Origin: Alphaproteobacteria bacterium
GTDB lineage: Bacteria > Pseudomonadota > Alphaproteobacteria > Paracaedibacterales > CAIOTO01
Length of the DNA: 28,129 nucleotides
Assembly (NCBI GenBank): GCA_030727085.1
Contig: JANRCF010000007.1
Coordinates: 1 to 28,129 of the forward strand
Direction: 5' to 3'
In this document: in pieces, positions 1 through 9,392 of the stretch
Layout of the letters: each line of letters begins with the position of its first letter
Position numbering within the stretch: position 1 is the stretch's first letter
Translations under genes and position numbers: made by a program
The notes under the pieces: generated by a model
What the model saw: only the letters and a program-made list of their open reading frames with translations
What the model was told of the DNA's origin: nothing
Databases searched by the model: none

Positions 1-1
1 G

Positions 2-1531
2 GGTAGAAAAGATGAAGAAGCAACATTTTATATGTTTTGGAGAAATCCTCCATTTAAGGGCAGTTATACACTTGCTGTGGGGCTTGAAGGGGTCATTGAT
101 TTTTTGAATAACTTCTATTTTGATTCTGAAAGTATTGCGTATCTTAAAAGGCTTAAGGATAAAAATGGTAAGCCCATGTTTAAAGATGACTTTTTAGCGT
201 ACCTTACTACGTTGGAATTAGACGTGAATGTTGATGCGGTTCCTGAAGGGACAGTCATGCTTGGGCAAGGCCCAGTGATTCGTATTTCAGGTCCATTGAT
301 TCAGTGTCAATTGATTGAAACAGCGATTCTTAACATTATGAATTCAAATTCAATTGTTGCCACGCGTGCTGCCCGCATATCGTCGGTTTTAAATAAACAT
401 GGTGCAACAGTGGCTGATTTTTCATTAAGAAGAGCACCGTCTTTAGATTTATCCGTTCCACGAGCTGCTTATATTGGCGGCGTTCTTGCAACGGCAAATA
501 TTGATGCAGGTATGAAGCTAGGAATTCCAATTGTAGGCACGATGGCGCATAGCTTTGTAACAAGTTTTCAACAACCGGGATTGTCAAATTCAGACGTAGA
601 ACGATTAGCCTTCCGAACATACATAAAGGAAATGCCAGGAAATACTGTGCTGCTTGTGGATACATTTAATGCAAAGCAAGGTATTGTTAATGCAATTGAA
701 GTCTCAATAGAAATGAAAAACCCATTGAATGGTGTTCGTCTTGATTCGGGGGATTTGTATGAGTTGTCTTGGTTTGCGCATGAAAAGATTGAACAAGCAA
801 AAGCCAAGAATCCAGAGCTATTCAAAGATACCCAGATATTTTTAACAGATGGACTTGAAGAAAATCAAATCAAAGGATTCTTTAAACGTAGTCAAAAGGA
901 AAAAGGTAAAGAATTCCCTGCGAAGCAGTATGGAATTGGCACTAATCTTGGTAATCCTGGTCCTTTAAGTGGCGGTGTTTATAAGTTATCTGCTTTCCGC
1001 GCCAATGCGAATCAGCCAATGACACCAACAATGAAATTTTCAGGCAAGAAAGTTAGCCCAAAGAATTTATTAGGTGAGAAGTCATCTCTTCCTGGGGAAA
1101 AACTTGATACACTTCGTTTGCTAAACGCTGAGGGTAAAATTGTTGCTGAGGTGATTGTAGATTTAGCACTTGTGCATGATGGATTGCCTGAAGTTGATGC
1201 GCTTTTAAAAAATAAAAAAGCAATTCGCATGAATAAGGATGGGCACGCTCTTCAAGATTTGCCAGCATTCGTAACGTCTACATTATTATTGAAACCAGTG
1301 TTTAAACGCCAAGGTAGGGGCAGCCCATCTGTATTATTAAGTGAGCCAGCAACGACTGTAAAAAGGGATGCATTAACAGATCTAAAAACAATTAATGCAT
1401 ACGCACAGCAGCAAGTAGCATCAATTCCAGGGCCACTTAAAAAGCTATCGAAGCCTGGGGACATTCCTTTGTTCATTTCACCAGGGATTTATGAGAGCAT
1501 AAAAAAGATTGCAGAAAAGAATAACAAGTAG
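2..1531 (+). CDS. pncB: Nicotinate phosphoribosyltransferase, 5'-truncated by window edge
   Basis: Makes nicotinate mononucleotide from nicotinate and PRPP, the entry step of NAD salvage (Preiss-Handler pathway), in the cytosol. The frame is open from base 2, and the residues before the first ATG (base 32) still match the family N-terminus (EEATFYMFWRNPPFKGSY). The real start is therefore upstream of the window, and the ATG at 32 is internal. Supporting motifs, counted from the ATG at 32, are AHSFVTSF near residue 172, which carries the conserved His, and GVRLDSGDLY near 234, in the PRPP-binding core. GIGTNLGNPG and GGVYKL follow. Size and motif order match the long NAPRT family shared with animals rather than the short E. 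coli PncB. The final 60 residues form the variable C-terminal region. Whether an operon extends to the left cannot be seen. Confidence 0.93.
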   Translation, partial: GRKDEEATFYMFWRNPPFKGSYTLAVGLEGVIDFLNNFYFDSESIAYLKRLKDKNGKPMFKDDFLAYLTTLELDVNVDAVPEGTVMLGQGPVIRISGPLIQCQLIETAILNIMNSNSIVATRAARISSVLNKHGATVADFSLRRAPSLDLSVPRAAYIGGVLATANIDAGMKLGIPIVGTMAHSFVTSFQQPGLSNSDVERLAFRTYIKEMPGNTVLLVDTFNAKQGIVNAIEVSIEMKNPLNGVRLDSGDLYELSWFAHEKIEQAKAKNPELFKDTQIFLTDGLEENQIKGFFKRSQKEKGKEFPAKQYGIGTNLGNPGPLSGGVYKLSAFRANANQPMTPTMKFSGKKVSPKNLLGEKSSLPGEKLDTLRLLNAEGKIVAEVIVDLALVHDGLPEVDALLKNKKAIRMNKDGHALQDLPAFVTSTLLLKPVFKRQGRGSPSVLLSEPATTVKRDALTDLKTINAYAQQQVASIPGPLKKLSKPGDIPLFISPGIYESIKKIAEKNNK

Positions 1532-1665
1532 CTGCTGATTGCCCATTACTTGCGATGAAAACTGATGCGATTAAAGGCAATTCGTTTGCGAAGATGTTGA
1601 AGGCTGAGTCTGTCAATTGATGAATAACTTCCCTATTTAGCTACCCATCCACATTCCTCTAGTTT

Positions 1666-1686
1666 CCCTCGGGCGTGACCCGAGGG
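1666..1686. repeat. Short palindromic intergenic element (CTTGA-loop type)
   Basis: A perfect 8-bp inverted repeat, CCCTCGGG and CCCGAGGG, flanks the 5-base loop CGTGA. It lies in the 277-base gap between pncB and the autotransporter. No T-tract follows on either strand, so a simple intrinsic terminator is unlikely. Stem length, loop size and loop sequence match two further hairpins at 9300-9318 and 9336-9356. The rest of this gap shows only a possible Shine-Dalgarno (SD) AAGGAG at 1775-1780. Confidence 0.7.
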
Positions 1687-1808
1687 GCCACTTCAAGGAA
1701 CAAAGCTGTACTTTTGAAAACACCCCCTCATATTCCAAGCATTAATGGGTTATTAACAACTTACCGTCGATAATAAGGAGTGATTTACATAAAATTTATT
1801 AAAATTCA

Positions 1809-4598
1809 ATGCGCTTTGTTGCTGGTTATAGATTTTTGCTATTGATGTCACGCCTATTTAAGGTGAATCTTGCACGTACGCATTTCGTTGAGATATATAA
1901 AAATGCAATACCTTTCACCGAGCTTATTCTTATGGTTGTGCTATTTGGAATAAACTCTCAGGGTTGGAGTACGACATTGAATTTGCCTTCAGGCGTTGGA
2001 GGCACGCCAAATGCAACATCATGGGGAACCAATGGAGACGTAGGAACAACAGAAGGAAAGGCTATTGCGACAACGGAGGGAGAATTAACTGCTGCCACAT
2101 TTAGTATTTCAGGTTCTCAATATGTTCTTCAGTCGCCTGGCGCATATTTCGATCTTCGTTCTTTACTTGATAATGGATCTTTTACCATCGGCGCAACGTC
2201 TGAAGTCATCAATATTGGCGGAATGACATTTACAGTTAAGACGGAATCTGAGCAGACAGTCACATTTGGCGCGGCACTTACAAATCCAAGTCTTCCAGGC
2301 GGCGGACTTACCGTTTCAGGTGGTGGCTCTGTGGCATTTGATAATACGAATAGTCAATATACAACGGGCATGGATATTGGTGCCTTGACCGTTGATGAAT
2401 CAACCGTAATAACATTGCCGCCAAGTGTAGCTTTTGGAGTTGGAAATAATGGGGGTAGTCCAGCAATAAATTATTATGCCTCAGGACAATCCTATTCATC
2501 GATCGCGCTAAATACTGCCTCAACACTGATTTTAGCGAATGGCTCTGCTATTGGCTCACAATCTGGAGGGGTAAGCGTTCCATTTTCGTTTGACACATCA
2601 AGCCCAACCATCCAATTGGCGAATAGTGCTACAGCTAGTATAACTCCCAAATTCACCAGCGCAGGGAACACCGTTAATATCGACACAAACGGTGGAACAC
2701 TAAATATATATGGAAATGCATCAGGAACTGGCGTCACGCTTAATGTGAATGACACAATAGGCACTGGGACCTTAAATTTGTATGGCAATCAGTCTGGCAG
2801 TGTCGGGGGAAATGATTATGATAGCACAAATGTAAATATCGCATCAGGAACCTTAAACCTATATTTGGACACCGGCGACCAATCTCTTGGTAGCATGACC
2901 ATGACAGGCGGCACGGTTACTGGGTCAGCCAACTTAGGCGGTGATGTTACGATGTCTGGTACATCAAAAATGGTGGCTACAAATATTCAAATGAGCAACC
3001 TGAACATGTCAGGAACGTCCAAAGTTTCTGGCACGATTCAAACTAATGGCGATCTTAATTTAAGCGACAATGCTGTTTTTGCACCACAAATTAGAACTAC
3101 AATTATTGGCGGAAATATGACGGCCAATACAGGCGCTCCGCATTATGTTGTCAGTTTTGATGGTACGAATGTAAGTCAAATAAGTACAGGAACAGCTAAC
3201 ATCCCTAATCTTCAGGTTGATCTGTTACTTGCGGCTGGTACATATTCCTCCGGGTACACTTACACCAAAACTATTTTGACTTCTGGCGATCTTACTGCAC
3301 CTACAGCAGAACCAACATGGAATATAACAGGTGTTACCAAAGTAGATACAGGCGCTCCAGCAACAGGTGATGAATTAACGTTAGAGTTGACAAAAGATGG
3401 TGGCGACTTAAATTTAACCATAACCGTTAACGAAACAATTAATGTTGCCACTACCACAACTTACAATTTTGTTGCACCTTCAAGTGTTCCTTCCGCTCCC
3501 TCAACAACATCCGCGCCATCCACATTGGTTGACACAGCCTCCCTTATCAATGCGACGTTCAGCAATTCTTCAAGCTCGAGTGATGCCGTAATGCAGGGGT
3601 CTGCTGACAACTTCCATTTTACCAACACATCTACAAACCCCTTATTACCACGTAGCATGCAACCTAATAATAATGCGTCGTTGCTTGAGAGTATTATTCG
3701 CGCAACAGAAACCAGTGGCCCCGTTAGTTTTTCCCGCAATGAAACACGTATATGGGCAAGCCCGTATACCTCGCGAGCACGGGTGAACAATTCCTTGGCG
3801 GGCATCGGCCAACAGGGGTGGAGTGGCGGGTCGCTCATAGGGTTTGAAAAACGTGACCGTAAAAACATTTGGACAGTAGGTATGTTGACAGGATTAACAC
3901 TTTCCAAATTCCATAATAATGGCGATCCTGATACGCATTCAAAAGCAAATGGTTATGTTATGGGGGTCTACAATACGCTGAAATACACGGATAACAAAAA
4001 TGCGGGGAATTTCGGTCATGAGGTGCTGATTTCACGTATTACAAATGTGAATACCATGCAGCGCCGCGGCGAACAAAGAAACGTTACGTATTTTGCAAAG
4101 GCCGCGAATAAATCTGTCACAAACCTTAGTAATGCTCAGTTGAATTATATTTTTAATTTACAAAAAACACTTACATGTCGATTTAGTTTGGGCGGAACCT
4201 ACACGGATGAAAATGAGGGTGCGTATACAGAAACGAATGCAGGCACGTATGGGAATCGAGTGGGTGGCAAAAACACGAAAGCGGGAGAAATTTATTTTGG
4301 CCCTGGTTTACGTCATATTTGGAAAGATGGTTCGCATACGTATCGTTTGACGGGTGTATATGAATACGGTGTCAGTGTCTACAACAAAGGAACTCAGCAG
4401 ATTACGACAACGTTGGCTGCGACTCCGCAGGTGCTTACCAATGCACCAAGCGTTGGCGAAAATAAGCATTATCTGCAAGTGAATGGGTCTTATTTAAATA
4501 AAGAGACGGGTGTTAAATTCTCTGGGTCGTATTCAGGAACGTTTTATAATGCCACGGAAAATCATACGTTTACGCTGAAGGCTGAATTGCGGTATTAA
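1809..4598 (+). CDS. Large autotransporter (secreted passenger plus beta-barrel)
   Basis: Predicted type V secretion protein: an exported repetitive passenger with a C-terminal outer-membrane translocator. The N-terminus has a long charged stretch, then a hydrophobic signal segment near residues 37-52 (FTELILMVVLFGINSQGW). Residues of about 55-640 are Gly/Ser/Thr/Asn-rich and repetitive, as expected for a beta-helix, followed by a Ser/Pro/Thr linker. Residues of about 680-929 look like an autotransporter barrel, with alternating polar and aromatic strands and a final strand ending HTFTLKAELRY, the terminal aromatic expected of a BamA targeting signal. The start is uncertain. An in-frame stop lies just upstream at 1800, the only good SD (AAGGAG, 1775-1780) is about 28 bases from the ATG at 1809, and Met13 is an alternative. 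Passenger function is unknown; adhesion is a guess from the class. Confidence 0.85.
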   Translation: MRFVAGYRFLLLMSRLFKVNLARTHFVEIYKNAIPFTELILMVVLFGINSQGWSTTLNLPSGVGGTPNATSWGTNGDVGTTEGKAIATTEGELTAATFSISGSQYVLQSPGAYFDLRSLLDNGSFTIGATSEVINIGGMTFTVKTESEQTVTFGAALTNPSLPGGGLTVSGGGSVAFDNTNSQYTTGMDIGALTVDESTVITLPPSVAFGVGNNGGSPAINYYASGQSYSSIALNTASTLILANGSAIGSQSGGVSVPFSFDTSSPTIQLANSATASITPKFTSAGNTVNIDTNGGTLNIYGNASGTGVTLNVNDTIGTGTLNLYGNQSGSVGGNDYDSTNVNIASGTLNLYLDTGDQSLGSMTMTGGTVTGSANLGGDVTMSGTSKMVATNIQMSNLNMSGTSKVSGTIQTNGDLNLSDNAVFAPQIRTTIIGGNMTANTGAPHYVVSFDGTNVSQISTGTANIPNLQVDLLLAAGTYSSGYTYTKTILTSGDLTAPTAEPTWNITGVTKVDTGAPATGDELTLELTKDGGDLNLTITVNETINVATTTTYNFVAPSSVPSAPSTTSAPSTLVDTASLINATFSNSSSSSDAVMQGSADNFHFTNTSTNPLLPRSMQPNNNASLLESIIRATETSGPVSFSRNETRIWASPYTSRARVNNSLAGIGQQGWSGGSLIGFEKRDRKNIWTVGMLTGLTLSKFHNNGDPDTHSKANGYVMGVYNTLKYTDNKNAGNFGHEVLISRITNVNTMQRRGEQRNVTYFAKAANKSVTNLSNAQLNYIFNLQKTLTCRFSLGGTYTDENEGAYTETNAGTYGNRVGGKNTKAGEIYFGPGLRHIWKDGSHTYRLTGVYEYGVSVYNKGTQQITTTLAATPQVLTNAPSVGENKHYLQVNGSYLNKETGVKFSGSYSGTFYNATENHTFTLKAELRY

Positions 4599-4705
4599 GC
4601 GAATTTCCTTAAGAAAGCACAACTGCTAATAGTATTCTTGAAAAGTTATCAATACCGCGTGATTAATTCTACAGAATTGTTTATGATGTTACTTGCATCC
4701 ATTTA

Positions 4706-7327
4706 ATGCTTGCGCAACATTTAAAAACAATAACGTGGTTTTCAATGACATCTGATATTCTTGATCAAACTCTGGTCGACTCTGACTCAATTCCTGCAGC
4801 TGCATCTGTTCCTACGACTGTGCATACTCCTATGATGCAGCAATACTGGGACGTAAAGCAGCGCCACCCGACCGAGCTGTTGTTTTATCGCATGGGTGAT
4901 TTTTACGAAATGTTTTATGATGATGCCGTGGTGGCTGCGCGTGATCTAGATATTGCCCTGACTAAACGTGGTAAAACTGATGGTGAAGATATCCCTATGT
5001 GCGGGGTGCCATTTCATGCATACGAAAACTACTTGGCACGTCTCATTCAAAAGGGGCATCGTGTTGCCATCTGCGAACAGCTTGAATCACCTGAGGAAGC
5101 AAAAAAACGGGGAGCAAAAGGGCCGCTGAACCGTGATGTGGTGCGTATTGTAACACCTGGAACATTGACTGAAGAAACGCTGTTGCCGGCGCGTCAAAAT
5201 AATTATTTGGTTGCATTGTCGCCGCTTGTGAAGTCAAATCTTGGTATTTCCATTATTGATATTTCCACAGGGGAATTCATGCTTGAACCCTGCGCGTCTG
5301 CTGATCTTGCAACAACACTTGCGCGTCTTGATCCGTCTGAAATTCTCATTCCCGATACGCATTTAAACCCAGGTGAGTTGTTTGATACTCTGTTGCCATG
5401 GCGCCGAAAATGTACGCCATTGCCCTTAGTGCGTTTTAGTCATGCGAATTGTGTTGAGCGGTTGATGACGTTTTTTTCAACCACGACATTAGATATTTTT
5501 GGGCAAATTCCCGATGAGTGTTTGATGGCGGCGGGTGTCGCGTTGGATTATCTTTATTTAACACAAAAAGAGGCATTGCCGCGCTTGGCCTATCCGCGTT
5601 TTGTGCAAAAGTCAGAGTCACTGATTATTGATGCAGCGACACGCAAGAGTTTGGAGCTGACGCATACGCAAAGCGGGCAATTTCAGGGATCGTTGTTACA
5701 CAGTATTGACCGTACACTCACGCCAATGGGGGCACGTTTGCTGATAAGGCATTTATCGTCACCGTTGATTGATCCGATCGCAATTCATCAACGCCAGAAT
5801 AAAGTAACTTATTTTTATGAGGCAGCAAGCATTCGAAAGGATGTGCGTGTGCTGCTGGCAAAATGCCCTGATGCTGAACGTGCGCTTGGTCGATTATTGA
5901 TGAATCGTGGCGGGCCGCGTGATGTCGGGCTTGTACGGCAAGCATTGATTCAGGCTGAACAGCTAAGCCATTTTCTGGATGAAACACCTTCTTTTTCTGA
6001 ACAGTGGAAAGATGCACTTACATGTAACCCGGACACGCTTTCTTTGCTGACGGCGGCCTTTCATGAAGAACAGCTCCCCTTGCTTGCGCGTGATGGCAGC
6101 TTTATTGCGGATGGCTACTCGCCTGATCTTGATCGTGTGCGACATGTGCGTGCAAATGGGAAGTCGATGATTGATGCACTGCAGCAACGGTATGCTATGG
6201 AGACATCGATTACAACGCTTAAAATTCGTCATAATCATGTGCTTGGCTACCATATTGAGGTAAGTCCAAGTCATAACACGAAAGTGCCTGATTATTTTAT
6301 TCACAGACAAACATTATCAACCAGTTATCGTTACACAACGGTTGAACTTGCTAAACTTGAACAAGACTTAAATCAAGCCGAAGCAACAGCGCTGTCGATT
6401 GAATTGACGTTATATGAAAGCCTGATGGAAGAACTTGCGTTGGCTGAGGTATCATTGAAAAAAACATTGCGTGCACTGGCTGATGTTGATGTTGCAGCAG
6501 CGGCAGCTGAACTTGCGGTTGTTGAGCGATACGTGGCGCCTGTGATTGATGATTCAGATGTGATTCATATTGAAGGTGGTCGGCACCCAGTGGTGGAGCA
6601 AGTGTTGAAAAACGGCGTTTCAGCGTCGCCGTTCGCCGCGAATGATTGCAATATAACGGATTTAAAACGTTTTTGGTTGATGACAGGGCCTAATATGGGC
6701 GGGAAAAGTACGTACCTGCGGCAAAATGCGTTGATTATTATTATGGCGCAAATGGGTATGTACGTGCCGGCGGAATCTGCACGTATTGGTTTTGTTGATC
6801 GGATTTTTAGCCGTGTTGGCGCGTCTGATGATTTAGCCGCTGGGCGTTCTACGTTTATGGTTGAAATGGTCGAAACAGCCGCGATTTTGCATCAAGCAAC
6901 CGATCGGTCGTTTGTGATTCTTGATGAAATAGGGCGGGGGACAGCGACATATGACGGTCTTGCCATTGCGTGGGCGGTATCAGAACACCTACATAATCAA
7001 ATCAAATGCCGGGCGATTTTTGCAACGCATGATCATGAATTGACAAAGCTACAAGATACATTGCCTATGATGGCTTGTTTGACGGTTAAGGTTGAAGAAT
7101 GGCAAAACCAGATTGTTTTTTTGCATAAAGTGATCGAGGGGGTGGCTGATCGTTCATACGGTGTACATGTTGCAGCGCTTGCTGGGTTGCCAAAAACAGT
7201 GGTGAGCCGTGCTGAGACTGTGCTGCGCGGGTTAGAGAAAGCGAAGAAAGACAAACAAGTAAAAGCGGAAGCCGATAAAAAGGAAGAAGCCCCAGAGCAA
7301 AAACGGCAGTTGAAGTTAGTGTTTTAA
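4706..7327 (+). CDS. mutS: DNA mismatch repair protein MutS
   Basis: Recognises base mismatches and small loops and recruits MutL. At 873 residues it is slightly longer than E. coli MutS (853). The mismatch-reading motif GDFYEMF is at residues 64-70 and carries the conserved Phe-x-Glu. The clamp and lever region follows, then the ABC-type ATPase with Walker A TGPNMGGKST at 660-669, Walker B VILDEIGRGT near 737-746 and ATHDHELT. The C-terminus is Lys/Glu-rich. The start is not certain: neither the ATG at 4706 nor the one at 4745 (Met14) has a clear SD, and the conserved domain begins only near residue 42. The gap to glmS is 90 bases with no visible terminator, so read-through is possible. Confidence 0.97.
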   Translation: MLAQHLKTITWFSMTSDILDQTLVDSDSIPAAASVPTTVHTPMMQQYWDVKQRHPTELLFYRMGDFYEMFYDDAVVAARDLDIALTKRGKTDGEDIPMCGVPFHAYENYLARLIQKGHRVAICEQLESPEEAKKRGAKGPLNRDVVRIVTPGTLTEETLLPARQNNYLVALSPLVKSNLGISIIDISTGEFMLEPCASADLATTLARLDPSEILIPDTHLNPGELFDTLLPWRRKCTPLPLVRFSHANCVERLMTFFSTTTLDIFGQIPDECLMAAGVALDYLYLTQKEALPRLAYPRFVQKSESLIIDAATRKSLELTHTQSGQFQGSLLHSIDRTLTPMGARLLIRHLSSPLIDPIAIHQRQNKVTYFYEAASIRKDVRVLLAKCPDAERALGRLLMNRGGPRDVGLVRQALIQAEQLSHFLDETPSFSEQWKDALTCNPDTLSLLTAAFHEEQLPLLARDGSFIADGYSPDLDRVRHVRANGKSMIDALQQRYAMETSITTLKIRHNHVLGYHIEVSPSHNTKVPDYFIHRQTLSTSYRYTTVELAKLEQDLNQAEATALSIELTLYESLMEELALAEVSLKKTLRALADVDVAAAAAELAVVERYVAPVIDDSDVIHIEGGRHPVVEQVLKNGVSASPFAANDCNITDLKRFWLMTGPNMGGKSTYLRQNALIIIMAQMGMYVPAESARIGFVDRIFSRVGASDDLAAGRSTFMVEMVETAAILHQATDRSFVILDEIGRGTATYDGLAIAWAVSEHLHNQIKCRAIFATHDHELTKLQDTLPMMACLTVKVEEWQNQIVFLHKVIEGVADRSYGVHVAALAGLPKTVVSRAETVLRGLEKAKKDKQVKAEADKKEEAPEQKRQLKLVF

Positions 7328-7338
7328 CATTTCATCCA

Positions 7339-7356
7339 TTGTCACATTTTGTCACA
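7339..7356 (+). repeat. Paired TTGTCACA octamers upstream of glmS
   Basis: The octamer TTGTCACA occurs at 7339-7346 and again at 7349-7356, so the two lie 10 bases apart, about one helical turn, in the mutS-glmS gap. The second TTGTCA could serve as a -35 element, but no convincing -10 follows at normal spacing. It may be an operator or chance. Confidence 0.3.
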
Positions 7357-7417
7357 CACAACCGCTGTCGTTTAGGCTATCTTAAGTCTGAACTTAATTA
7401 ATAAAAAAGAGAAATTT

Positions 7418-9268
7418 ATGTGTGGCATTATTGGAATCATCAGTCAAACTGACGTGAGTGAACGCTTGCTTGATGGCCTTAAGCGGCTTGAGTATCGTGG
7501 ATATGATTCAGCCGGGATCGCAACATTGGCAGCAGATGGTGAAATTGATCGCCGCCGTGCTGAAGGTAAGCTTGAAAAGTTAGCAAACGCAGTGGCTGAG
7601 CGCCCGCTTGCAGGCACAATTGGAATTGGACATACACGCTGGGCAACGCATGGTGGTATCACTAAAAATAACGCGCACCCTATGGCGGATGATGCCGTTG
7701 CTGTTGTCCATAATGGTATCATCGAAAACTTCGCGTCACTCAAAGAAATGCTCCAGCAGCGTGGTTCCATCTTTACAAGTGACACGGATACCGAAGTTGT
7801 TATGCACCTTGTGTCAATGCATATGCAGGAAGGTTTAGCTCCGCTACAGGCTGTTCAGAAAACCCTCTCGCAGGTGAGGGGAGCATTTGCCCTTGCGTTT
7901 TTGTTCAAGGCGCATCCGCATATGTTGATTGCAGCACGCCGTGGTAGCCCCCTTGTGTTGGGAATTACAGAGTCAGAGCTATTCATTGGATCTGATGCAA
8001 TTGCACTTGCGCCGTGGGTTCGAACGTTGTGTTACCTTGAGGAAGGTGATGTTGCTACGTTGACCTTGCACGGTGATAAGGCTGATGTTTCAATTTTGAA
8101 TGAGGATGGTATGCCGGTAGAGCGTCCGCTTCGCCAAACAAATATCACAACAGATGCGATTAGTAAGGGCGCTTTTACGCACTATATGTTAAAGGAAATT
8201 TTCGAACAGCCCTTAACCGTGAGTGATACGCTGCAGTCATTGATTTCGGTTGAGGATGAATCATTTCATAAGCCCTTGTTAGCACTTGATAAATCATTTT
8301 CAAAAATTCGGATTATTGCGTGCGGGACATCATATTATGCAGGGCTTGTGGCAAAATATTGGTTTGAAAAGTTGGCGTGGGTGCATGTGGATGTTGAAAT
8401 TGCATCCGAGTTCCGTTACAGATCACCTGTGTTTGATGGTGATACGTTGAATTTTTTCATTACTCAATCGGGTGAGACAATTGATACGTTAGCAGCACTT
8501 AACTTGGTTAAACAGCATAATGAAATATGTGTGGCGATTGTTAATGTTGCAGAAAGCTCTATCGCGCGTGCGTCAGATCATGTGATCCAAACGATGGCAG
8601 GTCCTGAAATTGGTGTGGCGAGTACGAAAGCATTTACAGCTCAACTTGTTGTGTTGGCGGCATTGTGCCTAAAATTCGCGAAAGAGCGTAAAACGATTTC
8701 TTCAGATGATTGGACAAACTTTTTCAAATCAATCGCGCAAATTCCAGGGCATATTAGTGAATTGTTACGTAACGACGGCGTGTATCATCAATTGGCAGCA
8801 CATTTGTGCCAAGTGCATCATACGTTGTATTTAGGGCGCGGCGCTAATTTCCCCATCGCACTTGAGGGCGCGTTAAAACTTAAAGAGATTTCATACATCC
8901 ATGCCGAAGGATATCCCGCAGGCGAGCTTAAGCACGGGCCTATTGCGTTAATTGATTCAAAAATGCCCGTGATTGTTATTGCGCCGCATGATGAATGGTT
9001 TGAAAAAACGTTATCGAATGTACAAGAAGTGTTGGCGCGTTGCGCGCAGGTAATTGTGTTTACGGATGCAAAAGGTGCAGCTTTGATCGAAGCGCAAACC
9101 AAAACAATGCCGTGCTATCATATTGTAACGCTGCCCGAATCGAACATGCTGACGGCGCCGCTTTTATATACGGTTTCGATTCAATTACTTGCGTATTATA
9201 CAGCGCATATGAAGGGGACGGATGTGGATCAGCCAAGAAATTTAGCGAAGTCTGTAACGGTAGAGTAG
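7418..9268 (+). CDS. glmS: Glutamine--fructose-6-phosphate aminotransferase (isomerizing)
   Basis: Makes glucosamine-6-phosphate from fructose-6-phosphate and glutamine, the first committed step to UDP-GlcNAc for peptidoglycan and LPS. The protein begins MCGIIGI, which exposes the catalytic Cys after Met removal. This fixes the start despite a weak SD. Residues 1 to about 220 are the class II glutaminase (YRGYDSAGIA, GHTRWATHG, HNGIIEN). Two SIS sugar-isomerase domains follow, with IACGTSYYAG near residue 303, TQSGETIDTL, GVASTKAFTAQ and EGYPAGELKHGPIALI. The C-terminus DVDQPRNLAKSVTVE is the standard GlmS tail. At 616 residues it is of normal length. No glmS ribozyme-like leader fits in the short upstream gap. 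Confidence 0.98.
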   Translation: MCGIIGIISQTDVSERLLDGLKRLEYRGYDSAGIATLAADGEIDRRRAEGKLEKLANAVAERPLAGTIGIGHTRWATHGGITKNNAHPMADDAVAVVHNGIIENFASLKEMLQQRGSIFTSDTDTEVVMHLVSMHMQEGLAPLQAVQKTLSQVRGAFALAFLFKAHPHMLIAARRGSPLVLGITESELFIGSDAIALAPWVRTLCYLEEGDVATLTLHGDKADVSILNEDGMPVERPLRQTNITTDAISKGAFTHYMLKEIFEQPLTVSDTLQSLISVEDESFHKPLLALDKSFSKIRIIACGTSYYAGLVAKYWFEKLAWVHVDVEIASEFRYRSPVFDGDTLNFFITQSGETIDTLAALNLVKQHNEICVAIVNVAESSIARASDHVIQTMAGPEIGVASTKAFTAQLVVLAALCLKFAKERKTISSDDWTNFFKSIAQIPGHISELLRNDGVYHQLAAHLCQVHHTLYLGRGANFPIALEGALKLKEISYIHAEGYPAGELKHGPIALIDSKMPVIVIAPHDEWFEKTLSNVQEVLARCAQVIVFTDAKGAALIEAQTKTMPCYHIVTLPESNMLTAPLLYTVSIQLLAYYTAHMKGTDVDQPRNLAKSVTVE

Positions 9269-9299
9269 ATTTTTTCCACCCTCTTTTACTATTAGTTCT

Positions 9300-9318
9300 C
9301 CTCCGACTTGATCGGAGG
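9300..9318. repeat. Short palindromic intergenic element (CTTGA loop)
   Basis: A perfect 7-bp inverted repeat, CCTCCGA and TCGGAGG, flanks the loop CTTGA and is followed by ATCC. It lies in the gap between the convergent glmS and glycosyltransferase-like genes. On the plus strand it is followed by A residues, so it is not a terminator for glmS. Confidence 0.7.
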
Positions 9319-9335
9319 ATCCAAAAAAACATTGA

Positions 9336-9356
9336 CCCTCTGGTCAAGCCAGAGGG
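9336..9356. repeat. Short palindromic intergenic element, inverted copy (CTTGA loop)
   Basis: An 8-bp inverted repeat, CCCTCTGG and CCAGAGGG. On the minus strand the loop reads CTTGA, so this copy faces opposite to the one 18 bases to its left. A run of seven T follows within 10 bases on the minus strand. It may therefore also act as a weak terminator for the minus-strand glycosyltransferase-like gene. Confidence 0.65.
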
Positions 9357-9392
9357 AAACTGAGGGAAAGAAAAAGAAGGCTGCAAAGGTAA

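Noticed and set aside
3461..3907. Minus-strand open frame of 148 codons inside the autotransporter
   Set aside because: It is antisense to the linker and barrel of a convincing protein, and its own sequence has no recognisable pattern.
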